A program made the position numbers and the translations under genes. DNA of 7,252 nucleotides from Candidatus Bathyarchaeota archaeon (lineage in GTDB: Archaea > Thermoproteota > Bathyarchaeia > TCS64). Shown piece by piece: positions 1-5,551 of the stretch. Within the stretch, counting starts at the first letter, position 1. Each line of letters begins with the position of its first letter. Where the stretch lies: contig WJIV01000146.1 of assembly GCA_014730055.1 (NCBI GenBank), positions 1 to 7,252 on the forward strand, given 5' to 3'. The notes beneath the pieces are model-generated. The model searched no databases and was not told the origin of the DNA. It worked only from the letters and a program-made list of their open reading frames with translations.

Positions 1-2
1 TA

Positions 3-410
3 CAGTTGGAACATTATGAAGAAAAATTAAGAAATGGTACATACAATAAAATAACAATGGAGATAATAGATAACATGAATGGCAGACAATTTGAAGAATT
101 TTTAGAAGAACTATTTATAAAAATCGGATATTCTGTAAAAAATAATAAGTATTCCAGAGACCAAGGAGCAGATTTAATATTATCTAATTTAATCTCGAAA
201 ATAGTTGTTCAAGCTAAAAATTATGCTGGAAATATCAATAATAATGCAGTACAACAGGTTGTAGCTGCCAAAGGATTCTATCAAGCTCAAGAAGGTTGGA
301 TAGTTACAAATAGCTATCTAACACCTTCAGCGAGACAGCTAGCTCACGCAAATCAAATAAGGATAATAAACCGTAACTCACTAAAACAATTGATCCAAGA
401 AAATTTTTGA
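3..410 (+). CDS. Mrr-like restriction endonuclease domain protein, 5' end outside window
   Basis: The frame is open to the window edge (the codon at 3-5 is CAG), so the gene probably starts upstream; the first start-like codon is TTG at 6 and the first ATG is at 57. Numbering from the TTG, residues 25-112 look like the catalytic domain of Mrr-type nucleases of the PD-(D/E)xK superfamily. A helix with FEEFLEELF lies at 29-37, D52 and D56 sit in the DQGADLI segment, and Q69-A70-K71 in IVVQAKNY replaces the usual E-x-K with the Q-x-K common in Mrr enzymes. The tail ISNRNSL-type strand (IIN, then LKQLI) fits the usual domain end. Family members cut DNA, often modified DNA; the substrate here is unknown. 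The TGA at 408-410 touches the left end of the next insertion-sequence relic, so the last bases of the gene may come from that element. The gene is much richer in A+T than the relic after it. Confidence 0.82.
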   Translation, partial: QLEHYEEKLRNGTYNKITMEIIDNMNGRQFEEFLEELFIKIGYSVKNNKYSRDQGADLILSNLISKIVVQAKNYAGNINNNAVQQVVAAKGFYQAQEGWIVTNSYLTPSARQLAHANQIRIINRNSLKQLIQENF

Positions 411-929
411 ATGCATGCGATGTTGTATGAAGATGTTAAATCCAAAGTACGCCCATCTTCAGACATGAATACCCTTTACTGTGGACTGGATGTCCACGAG
501 GAAGGACACCTACGTCACAATAATCAAGGTATTCGGCGAGGTCCAGACCTAGAAGGAATGAAAAACGAGGAAATACCCGACTTCCTCGAACCATACCAGG
601 TAGAGAAGGTGGCCATGGAGGCCTCCACCTACATCACACCCCTCCACAGAGAAATCACCCAGCAAGGCTACGACATCACCGTAAGTCACCCCAGGAAGAC
701 AAAGCTCATAGCCGAGTCAAGGCTAAAAAACGACAAGGTAGACAGCAAAGCCCTGGCTAAGCTGTTGAGGTTGAAAGCGTTGCCTGAGAGCTACATCCCA
801 CCAATAGAATTAGGAGTAGAATGGCTCAAAGGCATAGGAATGGAGCCGGTGGACTGCTACCTCCGACTCATGGAGCCCTTCAAGCAGGAGATCCTAGTTG
901 CTAAACAAGGGGGATACGATCCCCGGAAT
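409..929 (+). mobile_element. IS110-family insertion sequence relic 1 (left end and N-terminal transposase only)
   Basis: The left boundary is placed at 409 because the 14 bases GAATGCATGCGATG (409-422) recur at 5865-5878, where a second relic begins, and similarity continues loosely for about 20 more bases. The sequence upstream of each copy is unrelated. The element keeps about 55 bases of left end and a transposase fragment, then stops before the start codon of the decayed MFS gene at 930. No right end is visible: the GCATGCAT inverted repeat that closes relic 2 is absent here. A perfect hairpin (GGGGAT, loop ACG, ATCCCC; 910-924) lies at the right edge of the relic. Base composition is richer in G+C than the Mrr-like gene before it. 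Confidence 0.7.
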
Positions 930-959
930 ATGAGTAAGGGGATAGAAATTATTTTGTAA
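411..959 (+). pseudogene. IS110-family transposase fragment (DEDD domain), fused by chance to the start of the MFS relic
   Basis: The likely native start is the ATG at 465 (residue 19 of the open frame), just before the first catalytic strand. All four acidic residues of the RuvC-like DEDD domain of IS110 recombinases are present: D27 in YCGLDVH, E70 in AMEAS, and D108 and D111 in NDKVDSKALA. The family's HP-x-K-T-K and LPESYIPP-type stretches are at 93-98 and 124-131. After residue 135 the frame jumps to what resembles the pre-C-terminal helix (CYLRLMEPFKQEI), so an in-frame deletion of roughly 60-80 residues is likely. The C-terminal Transposase_20 domain with the catalytic serine is missing; full proteins are usually 300-400 residues. 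The last ten codons, from ATG 930 (MSKGIEIIL), most likely belong to the MFS relic. The product cannot be an active recombinase. Confidence 0.85.
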
Positions 960-2001
960 AATGCTGTAATTTTTACTGTATCTTTAATGGTAGTATAAAG
1001 TTATCCTAGATACAAGTATATGAGGCATCCAAGCAACATTATGAACAGTCTCTCAAAGATACAGCTACAGAAAGCTGCTAGTAACTGGATTAATGTTGAG
1101 TACCAGTAGCTCTATCCTATCAGCATTCTCACCAAACTTTTCACATTACTCACAATAATGATACTAATAGGAACCGGAGTTGCATTAACAGTACCCATGA
1201 CCACAACACTGGTTGGTGAACATAATCAAGGGAATGAGCGTGGAAGAGCCATGAGTTTTCTAGGCGTTGGGGGAGGTAACGCGTTCTACTTGGTGGAACT
1301 ATTACTAGTACATTGAGTATTATGGTGGATGGAGGTTGGCTTTCCTTGGATTCTCAGAGCTTATTGGCCTTATTGGATTACTACTCCCTGTTTTGTTTCT
1401 GCCTGAGTCACATGTGTATGGTGGTCAGGAAGGATTTATTGACAGCATTAGGAGTATTTCTAAGAACAGGGGCGTCTCTAGGAGTCTGATGGAAACCTTG
1501 TTTGCTTCTATTGCGGTGCAGGGTTTGTATCTTTATTGTTTCAGCTATCTCAAGGAGGTATACAAGACAAGTACGTTTAGTACCGGGTTGATCTATTCTG
1601 GAACTAGCGTCTTCTTTATAATGGGAGTATCCTTGCTAGTGTTATTATAAAAAGAACTGGTTCGAAAAATATCACTTTATTGGGCCTGCTTGGGTTATCT
1701 GCTGCTACTTTTGTGTATCATTTTGCGCCGTCTCTAGAGTTATCAATAGGGTTTATCTTAATGGGAAACTTGTTGTAGGCTTTGCGCTATAATGGGGATA
1801 ATGCTTTGAGTTTGAGCACTCTGGGGATAAAGCTGGTGCTGTCATGGGGTTGCATTCTGCGTTTGCTCAGCTTGGGTATAGTCTTGGTTGCTGGGTTGGG
1901 TGATTTTGTTGTATGCTGATTGGAGTTTCTTAGGAGCTGTATTGTCTATTTTGGGTGTTTTTGGGTCTTTTATTTTATATTATATCCTTAAAAGTTTGTG
2001 A
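930..2001 (+). pseudogene. Decayed MFS transporter
   Basis: Joining frames gives a nearly full-length major facilitator transporter. It starts at ATG 930 (MSKGIEIIL), followed by a first membrane helix (NAVIFTVSLMVV, 960-995) and VILDTSI and GIQATL separated by stops. Then come a loop 2-3 motif resembling DRxGRRK (QRYSYRKLLVTGLML), a helix around LTIMILIGTGVAL (about 1150-1190), an ERGRAMSFLGVGGG loop and the C-terminal half. The end reads SGDKAGAVMGLHSAFAQLG (1823-1879) and ADWSFLGAVLSILG, with TGA at 1999-2001. Lesions: stops at 957, 1021, 1042 and 1776, and frame changes near 996, 1140, 1290, 1335, 1635, 1813 and 1900. At least three stops sit where Trp is plausible, consistent with G-to-A mutation. 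The longest intact piece (1336-1650, about 104 residues) covers the middle of the protein. The substrate cannot be told. The gene lies directly downstream of the IS relic, which may have cut it off from its promoter. Confidence 0.85.
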
Positions 2002-2039
2002 ACTGTTTTAAGTAGGATTAAAGAAATATATATAACCAG

Positions 2040-2056
2040 TTACTTTATTTTTTTTA
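2040..2056 (+). terminator. T-rich tract after the MFS relic
   Basis: A run dominated by T (2043-2055) lies about 40 bases after the last stop of the MFS relic and just before the DUF1328 promoter. Archaeal termination often uses such U-rich tracts without a strong hairpin. Weak flanking inverted repeat AACTG/CAGTT (2001-2005 and about 2036-2040). Confidence 0.35.
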
Positions 2057-2075
2057 TTAATTGCCTTTTTTTTAA

Positions 2076-2097
2076 ACTTGAAATGTATTTAAGCTTT
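2076..2097 (+). promoter_or_regulatory. Core promoter of the intact DUF1328 gene (BRE/TATA), shared with the second copy
   Basis: This 22-base segment, with an A-rich BRE-like part (CTTGAAA) and a TATA-like part (TGTATTTAAG), is identical to 5314-5335 in front of the second DUF1328 copy. In both places exactly 25 bases separate it from the ATG. The spacing from the TATA part to the ATG (about 35 bases) predicts a very short leader. Confidence 0.8.
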
Positions 2098-2122
2098 GTT
2101 TCATTTTCGTATTTGAGCAAAA

Positions 2123-2278
2123 ATGGCTGGATTCCTTAATTATGCTATAACATTCTTCGTTCTCGCGATAATTGCCGCCTTATTTGGGTTAAGGGGAATA
2201 GCGGGAATAACGATGGCTGTTGCCCGCTGGTTTGTAATAATTTTCATAATACTGGCTGTTGTCTCACTTGTGTTATAA
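2123..2278 (+). CDS. DUF1328 family small membrane protein (YtjA-like)
   Basis: A 51-residue, very hydrophobic protein starting MAGFLNY with two predicted membrane helices: about residues 6-21 (YAITFFVLAIIAAL) and 36-51 (ending VVSLVL). They flank a glycine-rich turn, GLRGIAGIT (22-30), which is the family's conserved centre. The usual family length is about 50-60 residues. The function is unknown; members lie in the cytoplasmic membrane and are often reported near envelope or stress genes. The ATG at 2123 is chosen because it follows the promoter at the same distance as in the second copy and because the N-terminus aligns with that copy (MANFIEL). It appears to be a single-gene unit. Confidence 0.9.
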   Translation: MAGFLNYAITFFVLAIIAALFGLRGIAGITMAVARWFVIIFIILAVVSLVL

Positions 2279-2338
2279 TGAAAATTATTTCAGTTAACAT
2301 CCCCTTTTTTATAATTAAGATTATTTCAACATATTTGT

Positions 2339-2356
2339 TAAAATATATTAAATATG
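2339..2356 (+). promoter_or_regulatory. TATA-like box of the ChaB gene
   Basis: An A/T-only stretch including AAATATATTAAATATG lies about 30-35 bases before the ATG at 2382, at the spacing seen for the other genes here. No Shine-Dalgarno sequence is apparent before that ATG. Confidence 0.5.
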
Positions 2357-2381
2357 TTACATAGAAAATAACTTAATAGTC

Positions 2382-2585
2382 ATGCCTTATAATAAAATAT
2401 CAGACTTACCTGAGGATGTTCAGGATAATCTACCTAAAAAAGCCCAAGAAATTTATATGGCGGCTTTTAACTCCTCAGATGAGGAACATTCTGATTGGGA
2501 TGAAGGAAGAAAGCATCAATACGCATGGGGGGCTGTAAAAAACGCCTACGAAAAAAAGGAAGGCAAATGGGTAAAAAAAGATTAA
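2382..2585 (+). CDS. chaB: ChaB family protein
   Basis: A 67-residue soluble protein that spans the whole ChaB family domain. It begins MPYNKISDLPEDVQDNLPKK (family pattern: MPY, then LP..v...LP..Aq.iy), followed by AQEIYMAAFNSS (21-32). The conserved C-terminal part, WDEGRKHQYAWGAVKNAYEK (39-58), ends in a short basic tail GKWVKKD. E. coli ChaB was named as a putative regulator of the cation/proton antiporter ChaA, but its biochemical role is not established, and no chaA-like gene is seen here. The central EEHSDWDEG is acidic. The gene has its own promoter and is convergent with the coiled-coil gene, 89 bases between the two stop codons. Confidence 0.95.
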   Translation: MPYNKISDLPEDVQDNLPKKAQEIYMAAFNSSDEEHSDWDEGRKHQYAWGAVKNAYEKKEGKWVKKD

Positions 2586-2678
2586 ACACCTTTTTCACTA
2601 AAATATAATTTTATACATAAAAATTTGTTTTACAAAATTTTCTATAAAATAAGTTATTGTCCTTAATATGGTGTTTAA
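2583..2678. terminator. Convergent terminator region with mirrored stop-codon repeat
   Basis: The nine bases TTAAACACC at the end of the ChaB gene (2583-2591, containing its TAA) are repeated in inverted form as GGTGTTTAA (2670-2678), which contains the TAA of the minus-strand coiled-coil gene. Both transcripts therefore finish with the same sequence, followed on the ChaB side by five Ts (2591-2596). Between them an A/T-rich near-palindrome (2619-2641, AAAATTTGT / ACAAAATTTT, one bulge) could act as a bidirectional terminator. Transcripts that read through could pair. Confidence 0.45.
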
Positions 2679-2947
2679 CTTGTAAGGTTTTCCCATGCTT
2701 CGGACAAGTTGTCAAGAGCGTCATCGAGCTTACTCTGGACATCTTTGACTTTAAACTCAAGTTCGGTCTTTGTCTGCTCTGATTTCTTAGCTAGTTCTTT
2801 TCTAAGTTCCTCTCCTCTACTCTTGAGGTCCTCCATATTCTCCTCCATTTCAGAGGATGTTTCTTTTCCTTTTTCGCTCATTTTTGAAACTAGTTCCTTG
2901 GTTTCTTTTTCCCATTCTTCTATTCTTTCTTCAATATCTTTTGACAT
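2675..2947 (-). CDS. Small charged coiled-coil protein, function unknown
   Basis: A 90-residue protein made almost entirely of Glu, Lys, Ser and Asp with regularly spaced Leu, Ile, Met and Val, beginning MSKDIEERIEEWEKETKELV. It should form one long amphipathic helix, probably a coiled coil, over residues 4-88. There is no Pro and no Cys, no signal peptide and no membrane segment, and the only aromatic residues are W12, F65 and W86. The C-terminus (DALDNLSEAWENL, 76-88) is more hydrophobic and could be an oligomerisation or binding face. I do not recognise a specific family; such sequences give spurious matches to apolipoprotein- or LEA-like proteins. The ATG at 2947 follows a TATA-like box on the same strand by about 29 bases. 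The gene is divergent from the universal-stress-protein relic. An overlapping opposite-strand open frame is low-complexity Ser/Leu and is its shadow. Confidence 0.8.
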   Translation of the reverse strand: MSKDIEERIEEWEKETKELVSKMSEKGKETSSEMEENMEDLKSRGEELRKELAKKSEQTKTELEFKVKDVQSKLDDALDNLSEAWENLTS

Positions 2948-2975
2948 TTTGAATCATATTAAAATTGTAATGATC

Positions 2976-2985
2976 TAATATAAAG
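2976..2985 (-). promoter_or_regulatory. TATA-like box of the coiled-coil gene
   Basis: Read on the minus strand this is CTTTATATTA, ending 29 bases before the ATG at 2947, so the transcript should have almost no leader. It overlaps the first recognisable codons of the universal-stress-protein relic, which suggests the relic lost its N-terminus when this gene or promoter arrived. Confidence 0.6.
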
Positions 2986-3365
2986 GGAAGGTAACTATTC
3001 TTCTTCACATTATTGAGAGGAGATCGCCCCCTATGATCCCTTACCCCTATGCGGATGAGAAGCTTGCTGAACATTCAAAAGCGGTTTTTAACGAGGCTAG
3101 GGATAAGGCGGAGGAAGTTGCACCAGATGTGAAGCTAGAGCTTATGCTATAGCAATGAAAATCTGCCAGTAAGATATTGTATATTATAGATGAGAGAGAA
3201 TATGATCTGATGGTAATGGTTAGTAGTACTGGATTAGGTGATGTGGGTAGATCTCTCATGGGGCGTGTAAGTAGCAGAGTCAAAGCGAAATACGAGGTAA
3301 CTGTAAGGATATTTAATGGTGAAGGTGAAGAGATAGAGGATGTTGGTCAGGGATTGCTCTCATAG
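2982..3365 (+). pseudogene. Universal stress protein (UspA-like) relic, N-terminus missing, two stops
   Basis: One reading frame gives KGKVTILLHIIE (2982-3017), matching the second beta strand of UspA domains. PYPYADEKLAEHSKAVFNEA follows, then KLELML up to a TAG (3150) and a TGA (3156), then ASKILYIIDEREYDLMVMVS. The ATP-binding motif G-x2-G-x9-G-S/T is recognisable but degraded in SSTGLGDVGRSLMGRVSS: the first Gly is Val and the Ser after the last Gly is Arg. The first roughly 35 residues (strand 1 with the nucleotide-binding Asp) are absent; a stop lies just upstream at 2976. The last 25 residues, after SSRV, do not resemble the usual PVLVV end. Nonsense codons, missing N-terminus and lost motif residues all indicate a dead gene, though 3177-3365 remains open for 62 residues. 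Confidence 0.8.
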
Positions 3366-3427
3366 AAAACACACCATTTTTAGTGAATGTACTCAAGGAA
3401 ATTTAGAGAACCTAAATCTCTGCTCAA

Positions 3428-3438
3428 CTATATAAAAT
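3428..3438 (+). promoter_or_regulatory. TATA box of the GerW/YtfJ-like gene
   Basis: CTATATAAAAT lies about 27-35 bases before the ATG at 3465, a near-consensus archaeal TATA box implying a leaderless or very short-leader transcript. Confidence 0.7.
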
Positions 3439-3464
3439 ATTATGTAAATTTCTAATGGAATTAA

Positions 3465-3857
3465 ATGAGTGAAACAAACTTAGAGACCCTTGTCGAAAAG
3501 ATCTCAACAATATTCTCAGCAGATAGTGCAATAGGAGGTCCAATAGTACAAGATGATAAAGTGATAATCCCAGTGATGAAAATGGGCTTTGCGTTGGGTG
3601 CTGGTAGTGGAAAAGGCTCTAGCAAGGAAAATGAGGGAGAGGGAACGGGTGCAGGAGGAGGAGCCGGGATCGAGCCTCTTGCTCTGATTGTAATTTATAA
3701 GGATGCGGAAGGACCTGAGGGTGTCGAAGTACTTCCATTAAAGTCACCAAGTAAAATACCCGAAGTTCTTGAGAGAGCTATAGAAGCAGTTGCTGAAAAG
3801 ATTGAGAAAATAAAACCATTAGAAGAAGTGACTGAAGAGAAGGAAGAAGAAAAATAG
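3465..3857 (+). CDS. GerW/YtfJ family protein
   Basis: A 130-residue protein with the layout of the Spore_YtfJ (GerW) family. It has an N-terminal helix (LETLVEKISTIF, 6-17), a short strand with GGPIV (24-28) and a strand DKVIIPVMKMGFALGAGSG (31-49). A glycine-rich linker leads into the signature GAGGGAGIEPLALIVI (62-77), then VEVLPL (87-92) and a C-terminal helix ending in a very acidic/lysine tail (EEVTEEKEEEK). In Bacillus the family member GerW is a spore-germination protein, but archaeal homologues occur in non-sporulating cells and their role is unknown. There is no signal peptide or membrane segment, so it is probably cytoplasmic. It has its own TATA box and is followed by a hairpin plus T-run, so it is likely a single-gene transcript; the permease gene follows with its own promoter. 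Confidence 0.9.
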   Translation: MSETNLETLVEKISTIFSADSAIGGPIVQDDKVIIPVMKMGFALGAGSGKGSSKENEGEGTGAGGGAGIEPLALIVIYKDAEGPEGVEVLPLKSPSKIPEVLERAIEAVAEKIEKIKPLEEVTEEKEEEK

Positions 3858-3865
3858 AATACATG

Positions 3866-3894
3866 TTGTCTAGGAATTAGATAAGACAATTTTT
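3866..3894 (+). terminator. Hairpin and T-run after the GerW/YtfJ-like gene
   Basis: TTGTCT (3866-3871) pairs with AGACAA (3884-3889) around a 12-base loop and is followed directly by five Ts (3890-3894), nine bases after the stop codon. This resembles an intrinsic terminator. Confidence 0.55.
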
Positions 3895-3902
3895 GATGAT
3901 TC

Positions 3903-3912
3903 CTTTTTATCT
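3903..3912 (+). promoter_or_regulatory. TATA-like box of the AI-2E permease gene
   Basis: CTTTTTATCT ends about 20 bases before the ATG at 3933. It is a weaker match than the box before the GerW-like gene. Confidence 0.4.
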
Positions 3913-3932
3913 AATTATGAAGATTGTTAACC

Positions 3933-4937
3933 ATGAACATCAGAAAAGCTGCACTTTTTCTATTAATAGCCGCCTTCGGGTGGCTATCAATGAAAACTCT
4001 GGGACCCTTCCTGGTATATGTTTTAGGCGCTATGGTTCTAGCTTTCATTGTAAGACCTATCTATAATGGGATAATTCCTCTTATAGGCGAAAATTTATCC
4101 GCAGGGTTAATGGTCTTATGTTCAATACTGGTAGTATTATTACCAGTAGCATTCATCAGCATCCTGGTAGTGGATGATGCCCAGGAAGTTATATCTCAGG
4201 TAAACGAGACCCAGATAGTTGATCTGGAAAACTTGGAGACTAGGTTTAAAGAAATCACAGGCCAGGATATAGATCTAACACAGAATCTTGAACAGGCAAT
4301 TGAGTACATTTTTTCTCTTGCATTTTTCGGTAACTTTGCTTCAGGTCTTGGTGTGCTGGGTAATATTTCCATAGGGTTGACTATAGTGCTTTTTCTAGAA
4401 TATTATCTAGTCAGGGATGGGGAGGGACTCGTCAGGTGGATGTTGGGTGTTTATCCATTGCCTGAATCTATTCAATCCAGGTTGATTAGGGATGCAGGGA
4501 GGATAACGATGGCTGTTCTAAGAGGGCATATCATGGTAGCTATAATTCAGGGACTAGTAGCTGGGTTAGGGGTGTTCATTGTTGGTATATCTAACTATTT
4601 CTTCTGGACATTTGTGATGATTATATTATCTTTTATCCCTATTATCGGGTCTATTGGTGTCTGGGGTCCGGCTTCGCTCTATCTGTTTTTCTCAGGCAGC
4701 TACGCTTGGGGAGGGTTCTTACTGCTGTATGGTGTGTTAGTGGTAAGTTTTACTGATAATTTTCTTAGACCTCTATTAATTGATAAGTCCGTGAAACTAC
4801 ACCCGGCGGTGATTTTTTTAGGCGTAGTTGGCGGGATCTTTGTGTATGGCGCGGTAGGGGTTTTTCTCGGTCCCTTGGTCTTGGGGTTGCTACAGGCCTC
4901 CTTGACAGTTTTCAGAGATCATTATACGGAATTATAG
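3933..4937 (+). CDS. AI-2E family transporter (PerM/YdiK-like permease)
   Basis: A 334-residue polytopic membrane protein, normal length for the family. Membrane segments are predicted at about 7-39 (two), 58-80, 137-158, 195-218, 222-251, 257-275 and 292-322. The long non-membrane loop at 81-130 between the early helices is typical. Family signatures are IPIIGSIGVWGPA (235-247), DNFLRPLLI (275-283) and GGIFVYGAVGVFLGPLVLG (300-318). Bacterial members export autoinducer-2 (TqsA) or act as Na+/H+ antiporters or permeases of unknown substrate; nothing here fixes the substrate. ATG 3933 is preferred over TTG 3924 because the nine extra bases add nothing conserved and the TATA spacing fits. The gene is probably monocistronic. 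After the stop there is a T-rich stretch near 4962-4966 and a palindrome TCCCTAGGGA (4992-5001). Confidence 0.95.
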   Translation: MNIRKAALFLLIAAFGWLSMKTLGPFLVYVLGAMVLAFIVRPIYNGIIPLIGENLSAGLMVLCSILVVLLPVAFISILVVDDAQEVISQVNETQIVDLENLETRFKEITGQDIDLTQNLEQAIEYIFSLAFFGNFASGLGVLGNISIGLTIVLFLEYYLVRDGEGLVRWMLGVYPLPESIQSRLIRDAGRITMAVLRGHIMVAIIQGLVAGLGVFIVGISNYFFWTFVMIILSFIPIIGSIGVWGPASLYLFFSGSYAWGGFLLLYGVLVVSFTDNFLRPLLIDKSVKLHPAVIFLGVVGGIFVYGAVGVFLGPLVLGLLQASLTVFRDHYTEL

Positions 4938-5022
4938 ACCCCTTCAACTCAACCGCCTTTTTAGAACTTGGCCCCTGTTTTTGGGTCTAGGTCCCTAGGG
5001 ATATCTGAAGAAGGTTGGTTAC

Positions 5023-5032
5023 TTTTATAATG
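5023..5032 (+). promoter_or_regulatory. TATA-like box of the 54-residue membrane protein gene
   Basis: TTTTATAATG lies 20-30 bases before the GTG at 5053, the spacing expected for a leaderless archaeal transcript. This supports the GTG as the start. Confidence 0.5.
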
Positions 5033-5052
5033 TTTCACGCTTACTATTAATT

Positions 5053-5217
5053 GTGTTTGACAAAACCTTCTCGGTTATTGGAAGGGAGCTAGTTAACCCT
5101 ATTGGTTTTTTGGCTATTCTGGCTGTATTCATTATAGTAGGGTACCTGGGAATACGGGTTCTAGGGGCAGTATTATTCTTCCTTAAGGCCCGTTCAGCTT
5201 TCAAGCAGGAATCTTAA
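5053..5217 (+). CDS. Predicted small membrane protein, 54 residues, unrecognised
   Basis: An open frame from GTG 5053 to TAA 5215-5217, beginning (V/M)FDKTFSVIGRELVNPIGF. One long or two short membrane helices cover about residues 17-44 (IGFLAILAVFIIVGYLGI, then VLGAVLFFL), followed by a basic tail KARSAFKQES, which predicts a cytoplasmic C-terminus. I recognise no family. Support is circumstantial: a TATA-like box at the right distance, a protein-like hydrophobic pattern, no interruption, and a place between two other membrane-protein genes. No Shine-Dalgarno sequence is evident, which fits a leaderless transcript. It could be chance, but a 54-codon hydrophobic frame with a promoter is more likely real than not. 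Confidence 0.5.
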   Translation: MFDKTFSVIGRELVNPIGFLAILAVFIIVGYLGIRVLGAVLFFLKARSAFKQES

Positions 5218-5257
5218 CCCCTTGCTAAGGTTAGAAGTAGCCTCTTACAGAGCACAT

Positions 5258-5291
5258 ATCGTAGAAGTAATTTATTTTTCCATTATACGAT
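5258..5291. repeat. Inverted repeat ATCGTA / TACGAT upstream of the second DUF1328 copy
   Basis: Six-base arms at 5258-5263 and 5286-5291 with a 22-base T-rich centre lie between the 54-residue gene and the DUF1328 promoter. They could be part of a terminator or an operator; no more can be said. Confidence 0.25.
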
Positions 5292-5313
5292 TGTTTATTA
5301 ACTAGCGGTCTTC

Positions 5314-5335
5314 ACTTGAAATGTATTTAAGCTTT
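5314..5335 (+). promoter_or_regulatory. Core promoter of the second DUF1328 copy
   Basis: Identical over 22 bases to 2076-2097 and, like it, exactly 25 bases from the ATG. Further matches lie downstream (TCGTA, TGAG and the AAATGGCT start). The flanking sequence upstream is not shared, so the identity marks the functional promoter or the limit of the duplication. Confidence 0.8.
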
Positions 5336-5360
5336 TTAATTCTCGTACTCTGAGGTAGAA

Positions 5361-5501
5361 ATGGCTAACTTTATAGAGCTGGCAATAGCGTTCTTCGTGC
5401 TGGCCATCATCGCGGCACTTGTTGGAGCAAGAGGAATCGCCGGCATACAATGGCAATAGCACGTTGGTTCTATACTAGGCTTCATCGTCGATAGGTTATA
5501 G
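5361..5501 (+). pseudogene. Second DUF1328 copy, frameshifted
   Basis: ATG 5361 begins MANFIELAIAFFVLAIIAAL, then VGARGIAGI, closely parallel to the intact copy at 2123-2278. One base is missing after 5447 (compare GGAATAGCGGGAATAACGAT in the intact gene), so the frame ends after GIQWQ at TAG 5457-5459. In the next frame the expected MAIARWF follows (5450-5470), and a further one-base shift restores ILGFIVDRL and a stop at 5499-5501. Two frameshifts in 140 bases make this a recent pseudogene: the codons are otherwise well preserved and the promoter is intact. The copy is richer in G+C than the first, so the two may have come from different lineages rather than from a recent tandem duplication. 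A 32-residue product holding the first helix could still be made. Confidence 0.85.
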
Positions 5502-5551
5502 CTTGTTCGATATGCTAGGAGGTTAATCCTTCAAGCAAGGTATCAATAGCG

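Noticed and set aside
910..924. Perfect hairpin GGGGAT-ACG-ATCCCC as a terminator or IS end
   Set aside because: No T-run follows, and the second relic has no such element at its ends; kept only as a note on relic 1.
1655..1672. GGTTCGAAA, resembling a tRNA T-loop
   Set aside because: It lies in the readable MFS frame (IIKRTGSKNITLL) and no acceptor, anticodon or D stem can be built around it.
1776..1778. TAG read as pyrrolysine in the MFS relic
   Set aside because: The gene has many frameshifts and other stops; the position fits Trp in transporters, so a TGG-to-TAG mutation is the simpler reading.
2709..2978. 89-residue plus-strand frame opposite the coiled-coil gene
   Set aside because: Ser/Leu low-complexity mirror of a Glu/Lys-rich gene, without its own promoter at the right distance.
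5441..5459. Programmed frameshift in the second DUF1328 copy
   Set aside because: There is no slippery heptamer or downstream structure, and a second frameshift follows, so simple decay or sequencing error is more likely.
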